A stretch of DNA of 52,746 nt from the NCBI GenBank assembly GCA_021842405.1, contig JAKBZR010000002.1, positions 1-52,746 of the forward strand, written 5' to 3'. The notes under the pieces are model-generated. The model searched no databases. It was not told where the DNA came from and saw nothing but the letters and a program-made list of their open reading frames with translations. The stretch is from a bacterium. GTDB taxonomy: Bacteria > Armatimonadota > Chthonomonadetes > Chthonomonadales > JAMCWF01. Shown piece after piece: positions 16,829 through 25,723 of the stretch. Made by a program: the position numbers and the translations under genes. The first letter of the stretch is position 1; each line of letters opens with the position of its first letter.

Positions 16829-16854
16829 GCATTCCCGCAAAACTGAACTGTTAC
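16829..16854. repeat. Solo terminal repeat of the miniature element family
   Basis: Read on the minus strand from 16854: GTAACAGTTCAGTTTTGCGG then GAATG. This matches the GTAA(G/C)AGTTCAGTTCTCTGGGAAT end of the 6172-6374 and 47550-47713 elements. No second end or matching target duplication was found on the tRNA side, so it is probably a decayed remnant. Confidence 0.55.
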
Positions 16855-16878
16855 CCCTACCCCACCCCACCCCCCCAA

Positions 16879-16908
16879 TTGACCCGTTCGGGCTTCATCG
16901 GCTATACT
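16879..16908 (+). promoter_or_regulatory. purL promoter
   Basis: TTGACC, an 18-nt spacer and TATACT, 45 nt upstream of the purL start. It is a good sigma-70-type promoter. The leader left (about 40 nt) is too short for a purine riboswitch. Confidence 0.72.
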
Positions 16909-16953
16909 ACGGTGAAGTTATAACCACTAAACATATCCCCACGAGGACTTAGA

Positions 16954-19215
16954 TTGGCAGAAACAACCCTCCATCGTGAGCTGGGGCTGAACGACTCAGA
17001 ATACGCCCGCATCCAGAGCATCATGGGCCGGGAGCCCACCCTGACCGAACTCGGCATGTTTTCCGTGATGTGGTCGGAACATTGCGGCTACAAGTATTCT
17101 CGTCCGATCCTATCCCTTTTTCGCCGTTATCGGGAGGCGCAGGAAAAGGGGGCGCTGGAGAATGCCGGTATCACCCCCCTGGATAACCAGTTCGGAATCG
17201 TAATGAAAATGGAGAGTCATAACCATCCGTCGGCGGTTGAGCCGTACCAGGGTGCGGCTACCGGAGTGGGCGGCATCTTGCGCGATATTTTTACTATGGG
17301 TGCTCGGCCCATCGCCAATCTGAACAGCCTTCGATTTGGGCCCCTTGATGACGCGCACAACCGCTATCTGTTTGAAAGGGTAGTGGCCGGCATCGGCGAC
17401 TACGGCAATTGCGTCGGCGTGCCCACTGTAGCGGGTGAAATCTACTTTCATCGTTGCTATAGCGGAAATCCGCTCGTCAACGCGATGGCGGTTGGGTTAG
17501 TACCTCTATCACACATTGCCAGTGCGAAAGCGGAGGGCATCGGAAATCTGGTGCTGTACGTTGGATCCAGTACCGGTAAAGATGGAATTCAGGGCGCCTC
17601 GTTCGCTTCGGTGGAAATCGGTCCCGATTCGGAATCAAAGCGGCCCAACGTCCAAATGGGCGATCCGTTTATGGAAAAGTTGCTCATCGAAGCGACGCTG
17701 GAAGCACTGGCTACGGGTGCAATTACCGGCATTCAAGATATGGGAGCGGCCGGGCTGACCTGCTCCACCTGTGAGACGGCCGCTAAAGCCTGCACCGGCA
17801 TGGTGATTGATATTCAAAAGGTGCCACGCCGGGAAGCCAATATGACCCCCTTTGAGGTGATGCTTTCCGAATCGCAGGAGAGGATGCTCTGCATCGTACA
17901 AAAAGGGGAAGAAGATAAGGTTAGCCGAGTGTTTACAAAATGGGGCTTGCAGGCTGCCATCATCGGTAAGGTAACGGGTGACGGCTTCATTCGAGTGATG
18001 GACGGCGACCAAGAAGCGGCCTGTATTCCGGCCCGTGCTTTAACCGATCAGTGTCCAACTTACCATTTGGACGCCGCTCAGCCGGCCTACCTCTCGGAAC
18101 TGACCAGCTTGGATCCGCTCAATTATTCAGAACCGGACAGCTACGAGGATGTGCTTTTACGGTTATTAAACCAGCCTTCCATTGCTGATAAGAGTTGGGT
18201 TACGCAGCAATATGACAGCATGGTGCAGACGCAGTCCGCCTATCTTCCCGGCGCCGACGCGGCGGTGTTGCGAATTCACGGAACCAAGCGAGGCATCGCC
18301 TTGAAGGTGGATGGGAACGCCCGCTACTGCTTCCTCGATCCCTATGTCGGGGCGCAGGTTGCGGTGGCGGAAGCGGCCCGTAACGTTGTTTGCGTGGGAG
18401 CGAGACCTGCTGCGGTGACGGACTGCTTGAATTTCGCAAACCCGGAAAAAACAGAAACCTTCTGGCAATTTCAACGAGCGGTGGAAGGGATTGCGGCCGC
18501 ATGTGACGTGCTGGAGACCCCCGTCATCTCCGGCAACGTCTCGTTCTACAATGAAACACAGGAGTTCGGCCCCATCTATCCAACACCGACCATCGGGATG
18601 CTTGGTATACTGGACGACATCCATAACCGTTGCGATGCAAGATTTTGCCAGGAGGGGAATCCCATCCTATTGCTGCGATCCGACTCAGACCCCACTGGAG
18701 GTCTCGGCGGCAGCGAATACCTTGCGGTAGTCCATGAAATAGAGGCAGGTCGGCCGCCGGCCATTGATTTAGCCGCCGAGAAGCGCCTCCATCAGCTTTT
18801 ATTAACACTAATACAGCAGAAATTGCTGGTTTCCGCCCATGATTGCTCCGACGGGGGATTGGCGGTGTGCCTGGCCGAAAAGGCGATGCTCGGCCGGATT
18901 GGCGCCTCGATCTTATTGCGCAGCATAGATTTCGACAACTTGCCGCCTTCCGCCATCTTTTTTGGTGAAACGCAATCGAGAATCGTTGTATCAGTGCGTT
19001 CTGAATCGTATATAAAAATGCTGGAGCAAATCGCCGATCAATACCAAGTCAAAGCGCAATGGATCGGAACGGTGGGGGGAGGCCGTTTAAGGCTCTCTCT
19101 CGACGGTAAAGAGATTGTCAACCTCCCGCTCGAAACAATGGAGCGAAGGTGGCGCACCGCAATTCCCAATTGGATGGACGGCGCTGAAACCCAAAGTGTG
19201 CTTAAAGCGGTCTAA
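16954..19215 (+). CDS. purL: Phosphoribosylformylglycinamidine synthase subunit PurL
   Basis: A 753-aa protein of the small PurL type, which needs PurS and PurQ for activity; neither is in the window. It catalyses the fourth step of de novo purine synthesis, the ATP- and glutamine-dependent conversion of FGAR to FGAM. Visible marks are [17 protein letters not shown] near the N-terminus, the nucleotide-binding [33 protein letters not shown] and the repeated AIRS-like half ([19 protein letters not shown]). The start codon is TTG with GAGG 7 nt upstream. It is the first gene of a purine run (purL-purF-unknown-purM), with purF 12-60 bp downstream depending on its start. Confidence 0.95.
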   Translation: MAETTLHRELGLNDSEYARIQSIMGREPTLTELGMFSVMWSEHCGYKYSRPILSLFRRYREAQEKGALENAGITPLDNQFGIVMKMESHNHPSAVEPYQGAATGVGGILRDIFTMGARPIANLNSLRFGPLDDAHNRYLFERVVAGIGDYGNCVGVPTVAGEIYFHRCYSGNPLVNAMAVGLVPLSHIASAKAEGIGNLVLYVGSSTGKDGIQGASFASVEIGPDSESKRPNVQMGDPFMEKLLIEATLEALATGAITGIQDMGAAGLTCSTCETAAKACTGMVIDIQKVPRREANMTPFEVMLSESQERMLCIVQKGEEDKVSRVFTKWGLQAAIIGKVTGDGFIRVMDGDQEAACIPARALTDQCPTYHLDAAQPAYLSELTSLDPLNYSEPDSYEDVLLRLLNQPSIADKSWVTQQYDSMVQTQSAYLPGADAAVLRIHGTKRGIALKVDGNARYCFLDPYVGAQVAVAEAARNVVCVGARPAAVTDCLNFANPEKTETFWQFQRAVEGIAAACDVLETPVISGNVSFYNETQEFGPIYPTPTIGMLGILDDIHNRCDARFCQEGNPILLLRSDSDPTGGLGGSEYLAVVHEIEAGRPPAIDLAAEKRLHQLLLTLIQQKLLVSAHDCSDGGLAVCLAEKAMLGRIGASILLRSIDFDNLPPSAIFFGETQSRIVVSVRSESYIKMLEQIADQYQVKAQWIGTVGGGRLRLSLDGKEIVNLPLETMERRWRTAIPNWMDGAETQSVLKAV

Positions 19216-19275
19216 TTAGCAGGGTTTTTGAACGATGAGCTCATTATAGGGGACCGGGATGGAGTTTTTCAGCCA

Positions 19276-20805
19276 ATGGCAGTTGACACAAAAATAGCAT
19301 CGGAGAGTCCGAAAGAAGAGTGCGGCGTCTTCGGCATCTATGGTCGCGGAGAAGATGTGGCGCGGCTTGCTTATTTCGGTCTCTTTGCGCTCCAGCATCG
19401 CGGTCAGGAAAGTGCTGGAATTGCCGTCTCCGACGGAGTCACGATCAAGTTCCATAAAGAGATGGGACTGGTCACCCAAGTTTTCGATGAAGGCGTATTG
19501 CGTGACTTAACCGGCTTTATGGCGGTCGGGCATACCCGCTACTCCACGACCGGGTCCAGCATTTTGCGCAATGCACAGCCATTAATCTGCTCTTCTGCGG
19601 TCGGAACTATAGCGGTCGCCCACAATGGAAACCTGGTCAATACGGAAACGCTGCGCGAAGAGCTGATTGTGGAGGGAATCGAATTCTCGACATCGAGCGA
19701 CAGCGAAGTTATTGCAAAGCTCATCAATAAGCTGCGTGGTGAAAGCGCTGAAGATGCTGTGTTGGAAACAATGAAACGGCTCGATGGCGCCTACTCACTG
19801 GTAGTGATGTCGGAAGATCGCTTGATCGCGGTGCGCGACCCCTATGGCGTACGCCCGCTTTGCATCGGGCGGCTTAACGGCAACAACTACGTGATCGCTT
19901 CCGAAACATGTGCCTTGAACGTGGTGGGTGCTCGGTTTATCCGAGAGGTGGAACCAGGCGAAATGATTGTGATTTCCGATAGCGGCATGAGGGAAATACA
20001 GGCATTACCCACCGTCCGCTATGCCACTTGCCTATTTGAGTTCATCTATTTCGCCCGCCCGGATAGCATGATTTACAATCGTTCGCTGCATGCCGCGCGC
20101 CGTCGAATGGGTCAAGAGTTGGCTCGCGAATATCCGGTGCCCGGCGCACACGTGGTCATACCGATCCCGGACACCAGCATACCGGCCGCGATCGGTTTTG
20201 CGGAAGCATCCCACATTCCTTACGGAGAGGGCGTCATTAAAAATCGCTACATCCAGCGAACCTTTATCCAACCGGATCAAAGAATGCGTGACCTTGGCGC
20301 CCGAATGAAATATACTCCCCTGAAAGAGGCGCTGGCCGGTAAGCGGGTGGTGATGGTGGACGATTCCATTGTTCGGGGCACCACGACCGGTAAATTAGTG
20401 CGCATGCTGCTTGAGGCGGGCGCGACCGAAGTCCACGTTCGCATCTGTGCGCCCCCGGTGCGTCATCCATGCTTCTACGGAATTGATATGGCCACTCAGC
20501 AGGAGTTGATCGCGGCCCGGTGCAGCGTCGAGGATATACGGAGACGCATCGGTGCCACCACGTTGGGATACCTATCCTTAGCCGGAGTTGTGCGGGCAGT
20601 GGGGGTGGGGAAGGATAAGTTCTGCCGCGCCTGCTTCGATGGCAAATATCCGATCCCAGTGCCCGCCAATGTAGTTATGAGTAAAATGATTTTGGAAAAA
20701 GGGACGCAACCTTGGCGCGATGAGATGCCGGATCAAACCGATCAGGTTGCCGATTCAGTGGAGACTTCGATGGCTATATCCGGTCCGAAAAGTCCGATTG
20801 GTTGA
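19276..20805 (+). CDS. purF: Amidophosphoribosyltransferase PurF
   Basis: 509 aa from ATG 19276 (GGAG 11 nt upstream); the track uses TTG 19228. From 19276 the catalytic cysteine in EECGVFGIYG is residue 16, giving a 15-residue propeptide like the self-cleaved leader of Bacillus PurF. The glutaminase half shows FALQHRGQESAGIA and GHTRYSTTG. The phosphoribosyl half has the PRPP loop VVMVDDSIVRGTTTGKL. Four cysteines in the positions of the 4Fe-4S cluster ligands are present (YATCLFEF, RHPCFYG, FCRACFDGKYPIP), so the oxygen-sensitive cluster type is predicted. It catalyses the committed first step of purine synthesis. Confidence 0.95.
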   Translation: MAVDTKIASESPKEECGVFGIYGRGEDVARLAYFGLFALQHRGQESAGIAVSDGVTIKFHKEMGLVTQVFDEGVLRDLTGFMAVGHTRYSTTGSSILRNAQPLICSSAVGTIAVAHNGNLVNTETLREELIVEGIEFSTSSDSEVIAKLINKLRGESAEDAVLETMKRLDGAYSLVVMSEDRLIAVRDPYGVRPLCIGRLNGNNYVIASETCALNVVGARFIREVEPGEMIVISDSGMREIQALPTVRYATCLFEFIYFARPDSMIYNRSLHAARRRMGQELAREYPVPGAHVVIPIPDTSIPAAIGFAEASHIPYGEGVIKNRYIQRTFIQPDQRMRDLGARMKYTPLKEALAGKRVVMVDDSIVRGTTTGKLVRMLLEAGATEVHVRICAPPVRHPCFYGIDMATQQELIAARCSVEDIRRRIGATTLGYLSLAGVVRAVGVGKDKFCRACFDGKYPIPVPANVVMSKMILEKGTQPWRDEMPDQTDQVADSVETSMAISGPKSPIG

Positions 20806-20896
20806 TATTAATGGGTGGATGTAGCAATTTCAATGCGTCTGAACTCATAATAGCCTGAATCCAGTTTGTAAAGACAACGTGAAAGGAGCTGTTGGA

Positions 20897-21637
20897 ATGC
20901 TGCGAAATCTGATTCGTAATTCGGTGCGCGTAGCGGCAATCGCTTCAGTCGGAGCAGCAACCGCCGCAGCCGGACGATATTTTAGCAGTCGTCGAGTCAA
21001 TGCCGCTCAGCGTCTGGGCGAGGCATTGTTGGAAGATGATCACCTGCGGGAGGCGCAGCGTTACAGCGATACCGAATCGGAAGCTGCCCTTGCAAGTTGT
21101 GCCGCTTATCTCATTAATGCCGCCCACTACGCCAGTGAAGGAATTGTGGGGCCGCCGGCCAACGACCCCATCGGCTATGAACGCCGAGTCCAGCACAAAG
21201 GTGGAGGCGCCTTCTCCTCCATCATCACGACCGCGCATGAGCCCGAAATGCGCTGGCAATTCCAAACTGAAATTCCCGGAATCGGTCAGATATCCGGCAG
21301 CCGCCGGTTGACGAATATCGGCATTTCAAAGTTGTCAACCCAGATGAAAACGCCCGATACTATGTCAATCCGATTGCCCAACGGCTACTCTGCGACCCTG
21401 GAATCGGATTTAAAATTGAGCGGCCCCCTGCTGACCGTGCCTTGGAAAAAATCGACGCCCCACGGTGTCATTTCACTATCGGATAACAAGGGCAATGTAG
21501 GGCGTTTGGAAATCTTGAACGGCGGTCAGATTCAGGGAACGATAACGCGCGGCTCCGAGATCGTGGGACGTTTTGATGGATCTCTGGTCAACGGCCTACA
21601 GTTCCACCAGTATCCGGCGACCTCCAATCACCGCTAG
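20897..21637 (+). CDS. Unknown membrane-anchored protein between purF and purM
   Basis: 246 aa from ATG 20897, which has AAAGGAG 9 nt upstream; the track's GTG 20879 lacks one. The N-terminus (MLRNLIRNSVRVAAIASVGA) is a basic start with an alanine-rich hydrophobic stretch that could be an anchor or uncleaved signal. A helical segment follows (residues about 35-75) and then a beta-rich, Gly/Ser-rich region to the end (for example GVISLSDNKGNVGRLEILNG). I recognise no family. Its place inside the purine run is shared transcription and need not mean a purine role. Confidence 0.7.
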   Translation: MLRNLIRNSVRVAAIASVGAATAAAGRYFSSRRVNAAQRLGEALLEDDHLREAQRYSDTESEAALASCAAYLINAAHYASEGIVGPPANDPIGYERRVQHKGGGAFSSIITTAHEPEMRWQFQTEIPGIGQISGSRRLTNIGISKLSTQMKTPDTMSIRLPNGYSATLESDLKLSGPLLTVPWKKSTPHGVISLSDNKGNVGRLEILNGGQIQGTITRGSEIVGRFDGSLVNGLQFHQYPATSNHR

Positions 21638-21756
21638 CGAAATCCTTGACATAGGGCAGTCGAAGCAATCGAGCTTCACTTCCCAAAAAGAAATATTGCC
21701 GTTATTTGCAATTTACCGGAACGGTCAATTAAAAAGTTGGATGTTATACGACTGAT

Positions 21757-22794
21757 ATGAATGATGGAATAACCTACCGCCAAGCAGGCGTCAACATTGA
21801 CGCAATGAACGACGCACTCTACCGAATCCGGGAGATGGTGAGGACCACCTACACGCCGGAAGTGCTTACCGAGATCGGCAGCTTTGGCGGAATGTACGCG
21901 TTGAGCGGTGTTGATTACTCCGATGCGGTGCTGGTATCCAGCGTAGATGGCGTCGGTACAAAAATCCGAATTGCATCGGCGATGAATCGCTACAACACGA
22001 TCGGCCGCGATCTGGTTGCCCACTGCGTAAACGACATCTTGGTGCATGGAGCAAGACCGCTATTTTTCCTGGACTATTTCGCTACCAGCTCACTCCAACC
22101 GGCTCAATTACAGGAGGTAGTCACCGGAATGGTGGAAACCTGCCGTGAGGTGAATTGTGCGCTGATTGGCGGCGAGACGGCCGAAATGCCGGGTATTTAC
22201 CATGAAGGCGATTACGACCTGGTCGGCTGCATCGTAGGCATTGTGGAACGCAGTCATATCATTGATGGGAGCGCTATATCGGCCGGCGATGCAGTGATCG
22301 GTCTCACTTCCAGCGGCCTACACACCAACGGCTATACTCTTGCTCGCCACATCTTATTCGATACCGCCGGCCTTACAGTTCAAGATACCCCCACTCCATT
22401 GGGCGGTCAAACAATCGGCGAAGCCCTCATAGAGCCGCACCGCAGCTACGCTCCATCCGTGCTTCCAGTCTTAAAGTCAAAAAGGGTGAAGGGAATGGCG
22501 CATATTACCGGTGGAGGGTTTTACGATAACATTCCGCGCATCTTACCCTCCGATTGCAGCGTAACGGTGGATCGGCGCTTATGGCATATTCCTCCCATCT
22601 TTGATCTTATCCAGCAGTTGGGCAGTATCTCCGATCCGGAAATGTACCGGACCTTTAACATGGGTATTGGTTACGTCATTATTGCCAACCGGGATGATGC
22701 CCGGGAGATAATCGCTCAGCTTACTTTGGCCGGTGAGACGGCCATCCAAATTGGGGAGGTATACCGCGGAGTGCATGAGGTGAACGTTCTGTGA
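21757..22794 (+). CDS. purM: Phosphoribosylformylglycinamidine cyclo-ligase PurM
   Basis: A 345-aa protein, the usual length. It closes the imidazole ring (FGAM to AIR), step five of purine synthesis. Visible motifs are YRQAGVNIDAMNDAL at the N-terminus, VSSVDGVGTKIRIA (nucleotide-binding), HCVNDILVHGARPLFFLDY, ALIGGETAEMPGIY and GLTSSGLHTNGYTLAR, followed by GMAHITGGGFYDNIPRILP. Its stop overlaps the GTG of the HAD gene by 4 bp. The upstream unknown gene ends 119 bp before it and the ribosome binding site is weak. Confidence 0.96.
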   Translation: MNDGITYRQAGVNIDAMNDALYRIREMVRTTYTPEVLTEIGSFGGMYALSGVDYSDAVLVSSVDGVGTKIRIASAMNRYNTIGRDLVAHCVNDILVHGARPLFFLDYFATSSLQPAQLQEVVTGMVETCREVNCALIGGETAEMPGIYHEGDYDLVGCIVGIVERSHIIDGSAISAGDAVIGLTSSGLHTNGYTLARHILFDTAGLTVQDTPTPLGGQTIGEALIEPHRSYAPSVLPVLKSKRVKGMAHITGGGFYDNIPRILPSDCSVTVDRRLWHIPPIFDLIQQLGSISDPEMYRTFNMGIGYVIIANRDDAREIIAQLTLAGETAIQIGEVYRGVHEVNVL

Positions 22795-23498
22795 TCGAAA
22801 CGGCTCGCACCAGCCTGCGTGAACAACTACTGAGTCAAGATACCCGCCTACTGTTGTGGGATATTGATGGAACCTTAATTGACACGACAACCCTTATCAT
22901 ATCCGGGTTGGATGAGATTTATCGGCATTATATTGGAAGGACGCTTGAGCGGAGTGAACTGCGTAAGCTGATCGGGATTCCTCTTTCCGCTCAAATGTGG
23001 GCATTGGGCGATCCGGCTGAACACGGGGCCGATGTCGGCGAGATGTGCCGGGAGTTTATCCGATATTATGAGACGCACCGGCATCTTGAGCGCGTTATTG
23101 AGCCGGCGATTCTTGCGCTACGGCGGTTTCATGGGGATGGAGTGCCAACGGCGCTGGTTACCTCAAAAAATCGAACCGAGTTAAGCAATACGCTTCCTCG
23201 CTTGGGAATCTCAAAGGATGTGGATTTGGTCGTATCGGCGGACGATGTAAAAAATCCCAAGCCGGCGCCGGATAGCATTCTCTTGGCATTGAAGAAGCTG
23301 GAGGCTGAACCGGAAGATGCGGTTTTTATCGGCGACACCGTGCACGATCTTCAGGCCGGGAGTGCGGCGGGCGTGCGGTGCTGCGCGGTGGCATGGGGTG
23401 CGGGACCGATTGAACAGCTCAATGGGATGAATCCGGACTATCTTTGCATTGAGCCGGATCAGTTAGTTGATACGCTTGTCGGCCGGCGCAGCAGGTAA
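22791..23498 (+). CDS. HAD-family phosphatase (phosphoglycolate-phosphatase-like)
   Basis: A 235-aa protein. HAD motifs are in order: LLWDIDGTLIDT (nucleophile Asp in DxDGT), TALVTSKN (motif II), the lysine in NPKPAPDS and VFIGDTVHDLQAG (motif III). The helical cap after motif I marks the HAD-IA subgroup to which phosphoglycolate phosphatase belongs. It starts with GTG overlapping purM by GTGA. The physiological substrate cannot be determined, as family specificity is broad. Confidence 0.88.
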   Translation: MIETARTSLREQLLSQDTRLLLWDIDGTLIDTTTLIISGLDEIYRHYIGRTLERSELRKLIGIPLSAQMWALGDPAEHGADVGEMCREFIRYYETHRHLERVIEPAILALRRFHGDGVPTALVTSKNRTELSNTLPRLGISKDVDLVVSADDVKNPKPAPDSILLALKKLEAEPEDAVFIGDTVHDLQAGSAAGVRCCAVAWGAGPIEQLNGMNPDYLCIEPDQLVDTLVGRRSR

Positions 23499-23504
23499 TC
23501 TGAA

Positions 23505-24725
23505 ATGCGGATTCAACGGGATGCTTGGCTGCTCATCCTGTTAGTTGTCTTGTTTGTGGCCGTCAACGGCTACCTTTCCAGCATCCTTTCGAAACGCCGC
23601 GCCTCGATCCTTCCCACCACCTACAGCAGCTCGAAGTGGGGGGTTAAAGCGCTTTATGAACTGGAACAAGCGCTCGGCGTGAAAGTCGAACGCTGGGAGA
23701 AGCCGTATACCAAACTGGACAACTCGATTAAAGCGCTGGTTGTAATCGAGCCACTCGACACCCCGGAGTTTCCCGGCGAGGAAAAAGCCATCCGGCAATG
23801 GGTGAAAAGAGGCGGCACGCTGGTCGTTTTTGTTGACTTCAGTTCCAGCGCGGAAAGTAATCTGCTTTTCCCTTTGACCGATATTGCGCCAAAATTTGTG
23901 ATGGCGGGCAAAGTTGCCCAGCCGAATTTCAATCCCAAATGGCTGCCGTTATCGCGCGGCATTACAAAGCTGGAGCTGAGTCAATCCATCCGCTTAGATT
24001 CATCCTCTTCCACCCTATGGAAATCAGTGGCCAGCGACAAGTGGGGAGAGATCATTATGACGATGAAGCACGGCGCTGGGCACGAATTTGCGGTAGTGGG
24101 TGGTGGTTGGCTATCCAATTTACGGATCGGAAGAGCAGATAACGCGATTTTACTGGCTAATCTGATCTCACCCGGGCCGGTTGGCTTTGACGAGTTCCAC
24201 CATGGTTATACTCATGGGTTGACGGTTTCCGACAACCGCCGTACTTTATGGGAGGCGATCGGGTTGCCGGCCCACCTGTTTTTCTTTCAGTTGTTGGCGC
24301 TGTTTCTGCTGATCGTTTATAATTTGAACCGGCGCTTTGGCTTGGCCAAAAGCCGGGAGCTTGCCGGTATGAAGGCCCGAGCCGACTATATGGCTGCAAT
24401 CGGCCAACTGCACAAGCGCGCGAAAGCAAGCGAAATTCCACTACAGGCGATGTCCACCGCCTTAAGGCTAGAGATCGCGCAAGAGCTGAACGTGGAAGAC
24501 GATCCGCAAAAAGATACGCTGTGGGCAAAGTTTGAGGCGGCTTACCCCGATATAGGCGCGCCGACTCACCGTGCAGTGCAACGAATTGAAAGCATTAACC
24601 TCGCTGAAAAACGAACGATCAATGAGAGTGAAATGATGGCATTAGCAAAACAGTTAGATATTGCCGGGAGGGCATTGCGCAATGGAAGAGGAGTTAAATC
24701 CACAACCTACTCTGAACACCGTTAA
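23505..24725 (+). CDS. DUF4350-domain membrane protein
   Basis: A 406-aa protein. It begins with an N-terminal membrane span (WLLILLVVLFVAVNGYLSS). A large soluble domain (residues about 30-255) follows with the DUF4350 pattern TYSSSKWGVKALYELEQALG and WVKRGGTLVVFVD, and a second span is at about 268-290 (FFFQLLALFLLIVYNLN). A cytoplasmic helical tail reads SRELAGMKARADYMAAIGQL. In known operons DUF4350 proteins sit beside MoxR ATPases, DUF58 and transglutaminase proteins. The same is seen here for MoxR only, whose gene begins inside this gene's 3' end. The role is probably cell-envelope or metal-chaperone related. Confidence 0.8.
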   Translation: MRIQRDAWLLILLVVLFVAVNGYLSSILSKRRASILPTTYSSSKWGVKALYELEQALGVKVERWEKPYTKLDNSIKALVVIEPLDTPEFPGEEKAIRQWVKRGGTLVVFVDFSSSAESNLLFPLTDIAPKFVMAGKVAQPNFNPKWLPLSRGITKLELSQSIRLDSSSSTLWKSVASDKWGEIIMTMKHGAGHEFAVVGGGWLSNLRIGRADNAILLANLISPGPVGFDEFHHGYTHGLTVSDNRRTLWEAIGLPAHLFFFQLLALFLLIVYNLNRRFGLAKSRELAGMKARADYMAAIGQLHKRAKASEIPLQAMSTALRLEIAQELNVEDDPQKDTLWAKFEAAYPDIGAPTHRAVQRIESINLAEKRTINESEMMALAKQLDIAGRALRNGRGVKSTTYSEHR

Positions 24726-25689
24726 TGAGGAGCAGGCGGGCGGATACGTTGAGGGCATTTATGAACGACTAAAGGCCGAGATCGGTAAAGCCATCGTGGG
24801 ACAGAAGACGATGGTTGAGCAGATTATCATCGGTTTTTTGGCTCGTGGGCATGTGCTGCTGGAGGGAGTGCCCGGAACCGCCAAGACCCTGCTCGTCCGC
24901 GCCCTCTCTCGGTCGTTGAACCTAACGTTCATCCGCATTCAGTTCACACCGGACCTGATGCCATCCGACATCATCGGGACGCGGGTCTTCGACCCCAAAA
25001 CGGTGGAGTTCGTCGTGCGACGCGGGCCGCTGTTCGCCAATTTCATATTGGCCGATGAGATCAACCGAACCCCGGCCAAAACCCAGGCTGCACTACTTGA
25101 GGCAATGGAGGAGCGAAACGTCACCATTGACGGCGAGCCTCATTCGCTGCCGGTTCCGTTTTTTGTGGCCGCCACCCAAAACCCGATCGAATTTGAGGGC
25201 ACCTATCCTCTGCCCGAAGCGCAATTGGATCGCTTTATGATGAAGGTGATAGTGGATTATCCGACCTCGGAGGACGAAACGAACTTGCTGACCCGGTACC
25301 AATCCGGATTTCGCGCACAAAACCTGGAAACCGCCGGCTTAACTCCGGTACTGAGCCCGGAAGAGCTTCAGCAGTGCTTTGATGAGGTTGATCGGGTACG
25401 GGTTGAACCGCCGATTATTCAATATATCGCTCGAATCGTGCGAGAAACCCGCACCCACCGCCAGATCACCCTGGGAGCCAGCCCGCGTGCAGGCGTTGCC
25501 CTGCTTTTGACCTCTAAAGCGATGGCCGCCATTCAAGGCCGTGATTTTGTAACGCCCGATGAAGTGAAATCACTGGTTCATGCGGTGCTTCGACATCGCA
25601 TCATTCTACGGCCGGAATCGGAGATTGAGGGGCAGACACCCGATCGGATCATCCAGGCGATCCTTGATTCGGTTGAGGTGCCACGCTAG
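24682..25689 (+). CDS. MoxR-family AAA+ ATPase
   Basis: 335 aa from ATG 24682 (GGGAGGG 9 nt upstream); the track's TTG 24661 lacks comparable support. Walker A is GVPGTAKT, Walker B FILADEINRTPAKTQ with the MoxR-typical EINR, and the sensor region FFVAATQNPIEFEGTYPLPEAQLDRF. The C-terminal lid is of the MoxR type. MoxR ATPases act as chaperones for assembly or metal insertion of partner proteins, often with a von Willebrand A (DUF58) protein. No DUF58 gene follows; a glycosyltransferase does. It overlaps the DUF4350 gene by 44 bp, which argues for a tight functional link. Confidence 0.93.
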   Translation: MEEELNPQPTLNTVNEEQAGGYVEGIYERLKAEIGKAIVGQKTMVEQIIIGFLARGHVLLEGVPGTAKTLLVRALSRSLNLTFIRIQFTPDLMPSDIIGTRVFDPKTVEFVVRRGPLFANFILADEINRTPAKTQAALLEAMEERNVTIDGEPHSLPVPFFVAATQNPIEFEGTYPLPEAQLDRFMMKVIVDYPTSEDETNLLTRYQSGFRAQNLETAGLTPVLSPEELQQCFDEVDRVRVEPPIIQYIARIVRETRTHRQITLGASPRAGVALLLTSKAMAAIQGRDFVTPDEVKSLVHAVLRHRIILRPESEIEGQTPDRIIQAILDSVEVPR

Positions 25690-25723
25690 ATAAGGGCGCC
25701 ATCGCCCCATTGATTGGCACTGG

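Noticed and set aside
16909-16953. Possible purine or glycine riboswitch before purL
   Set aside because: The leader after the predicted promoter is only about 40 nt and shows no conserved riboswitch core.
20841-20856. GAGTTCAG match near 20850 as a further miniature element end
   Set aside because: Only eight bases match the terminus and the adjoining sequence does not, so it is likely chance.
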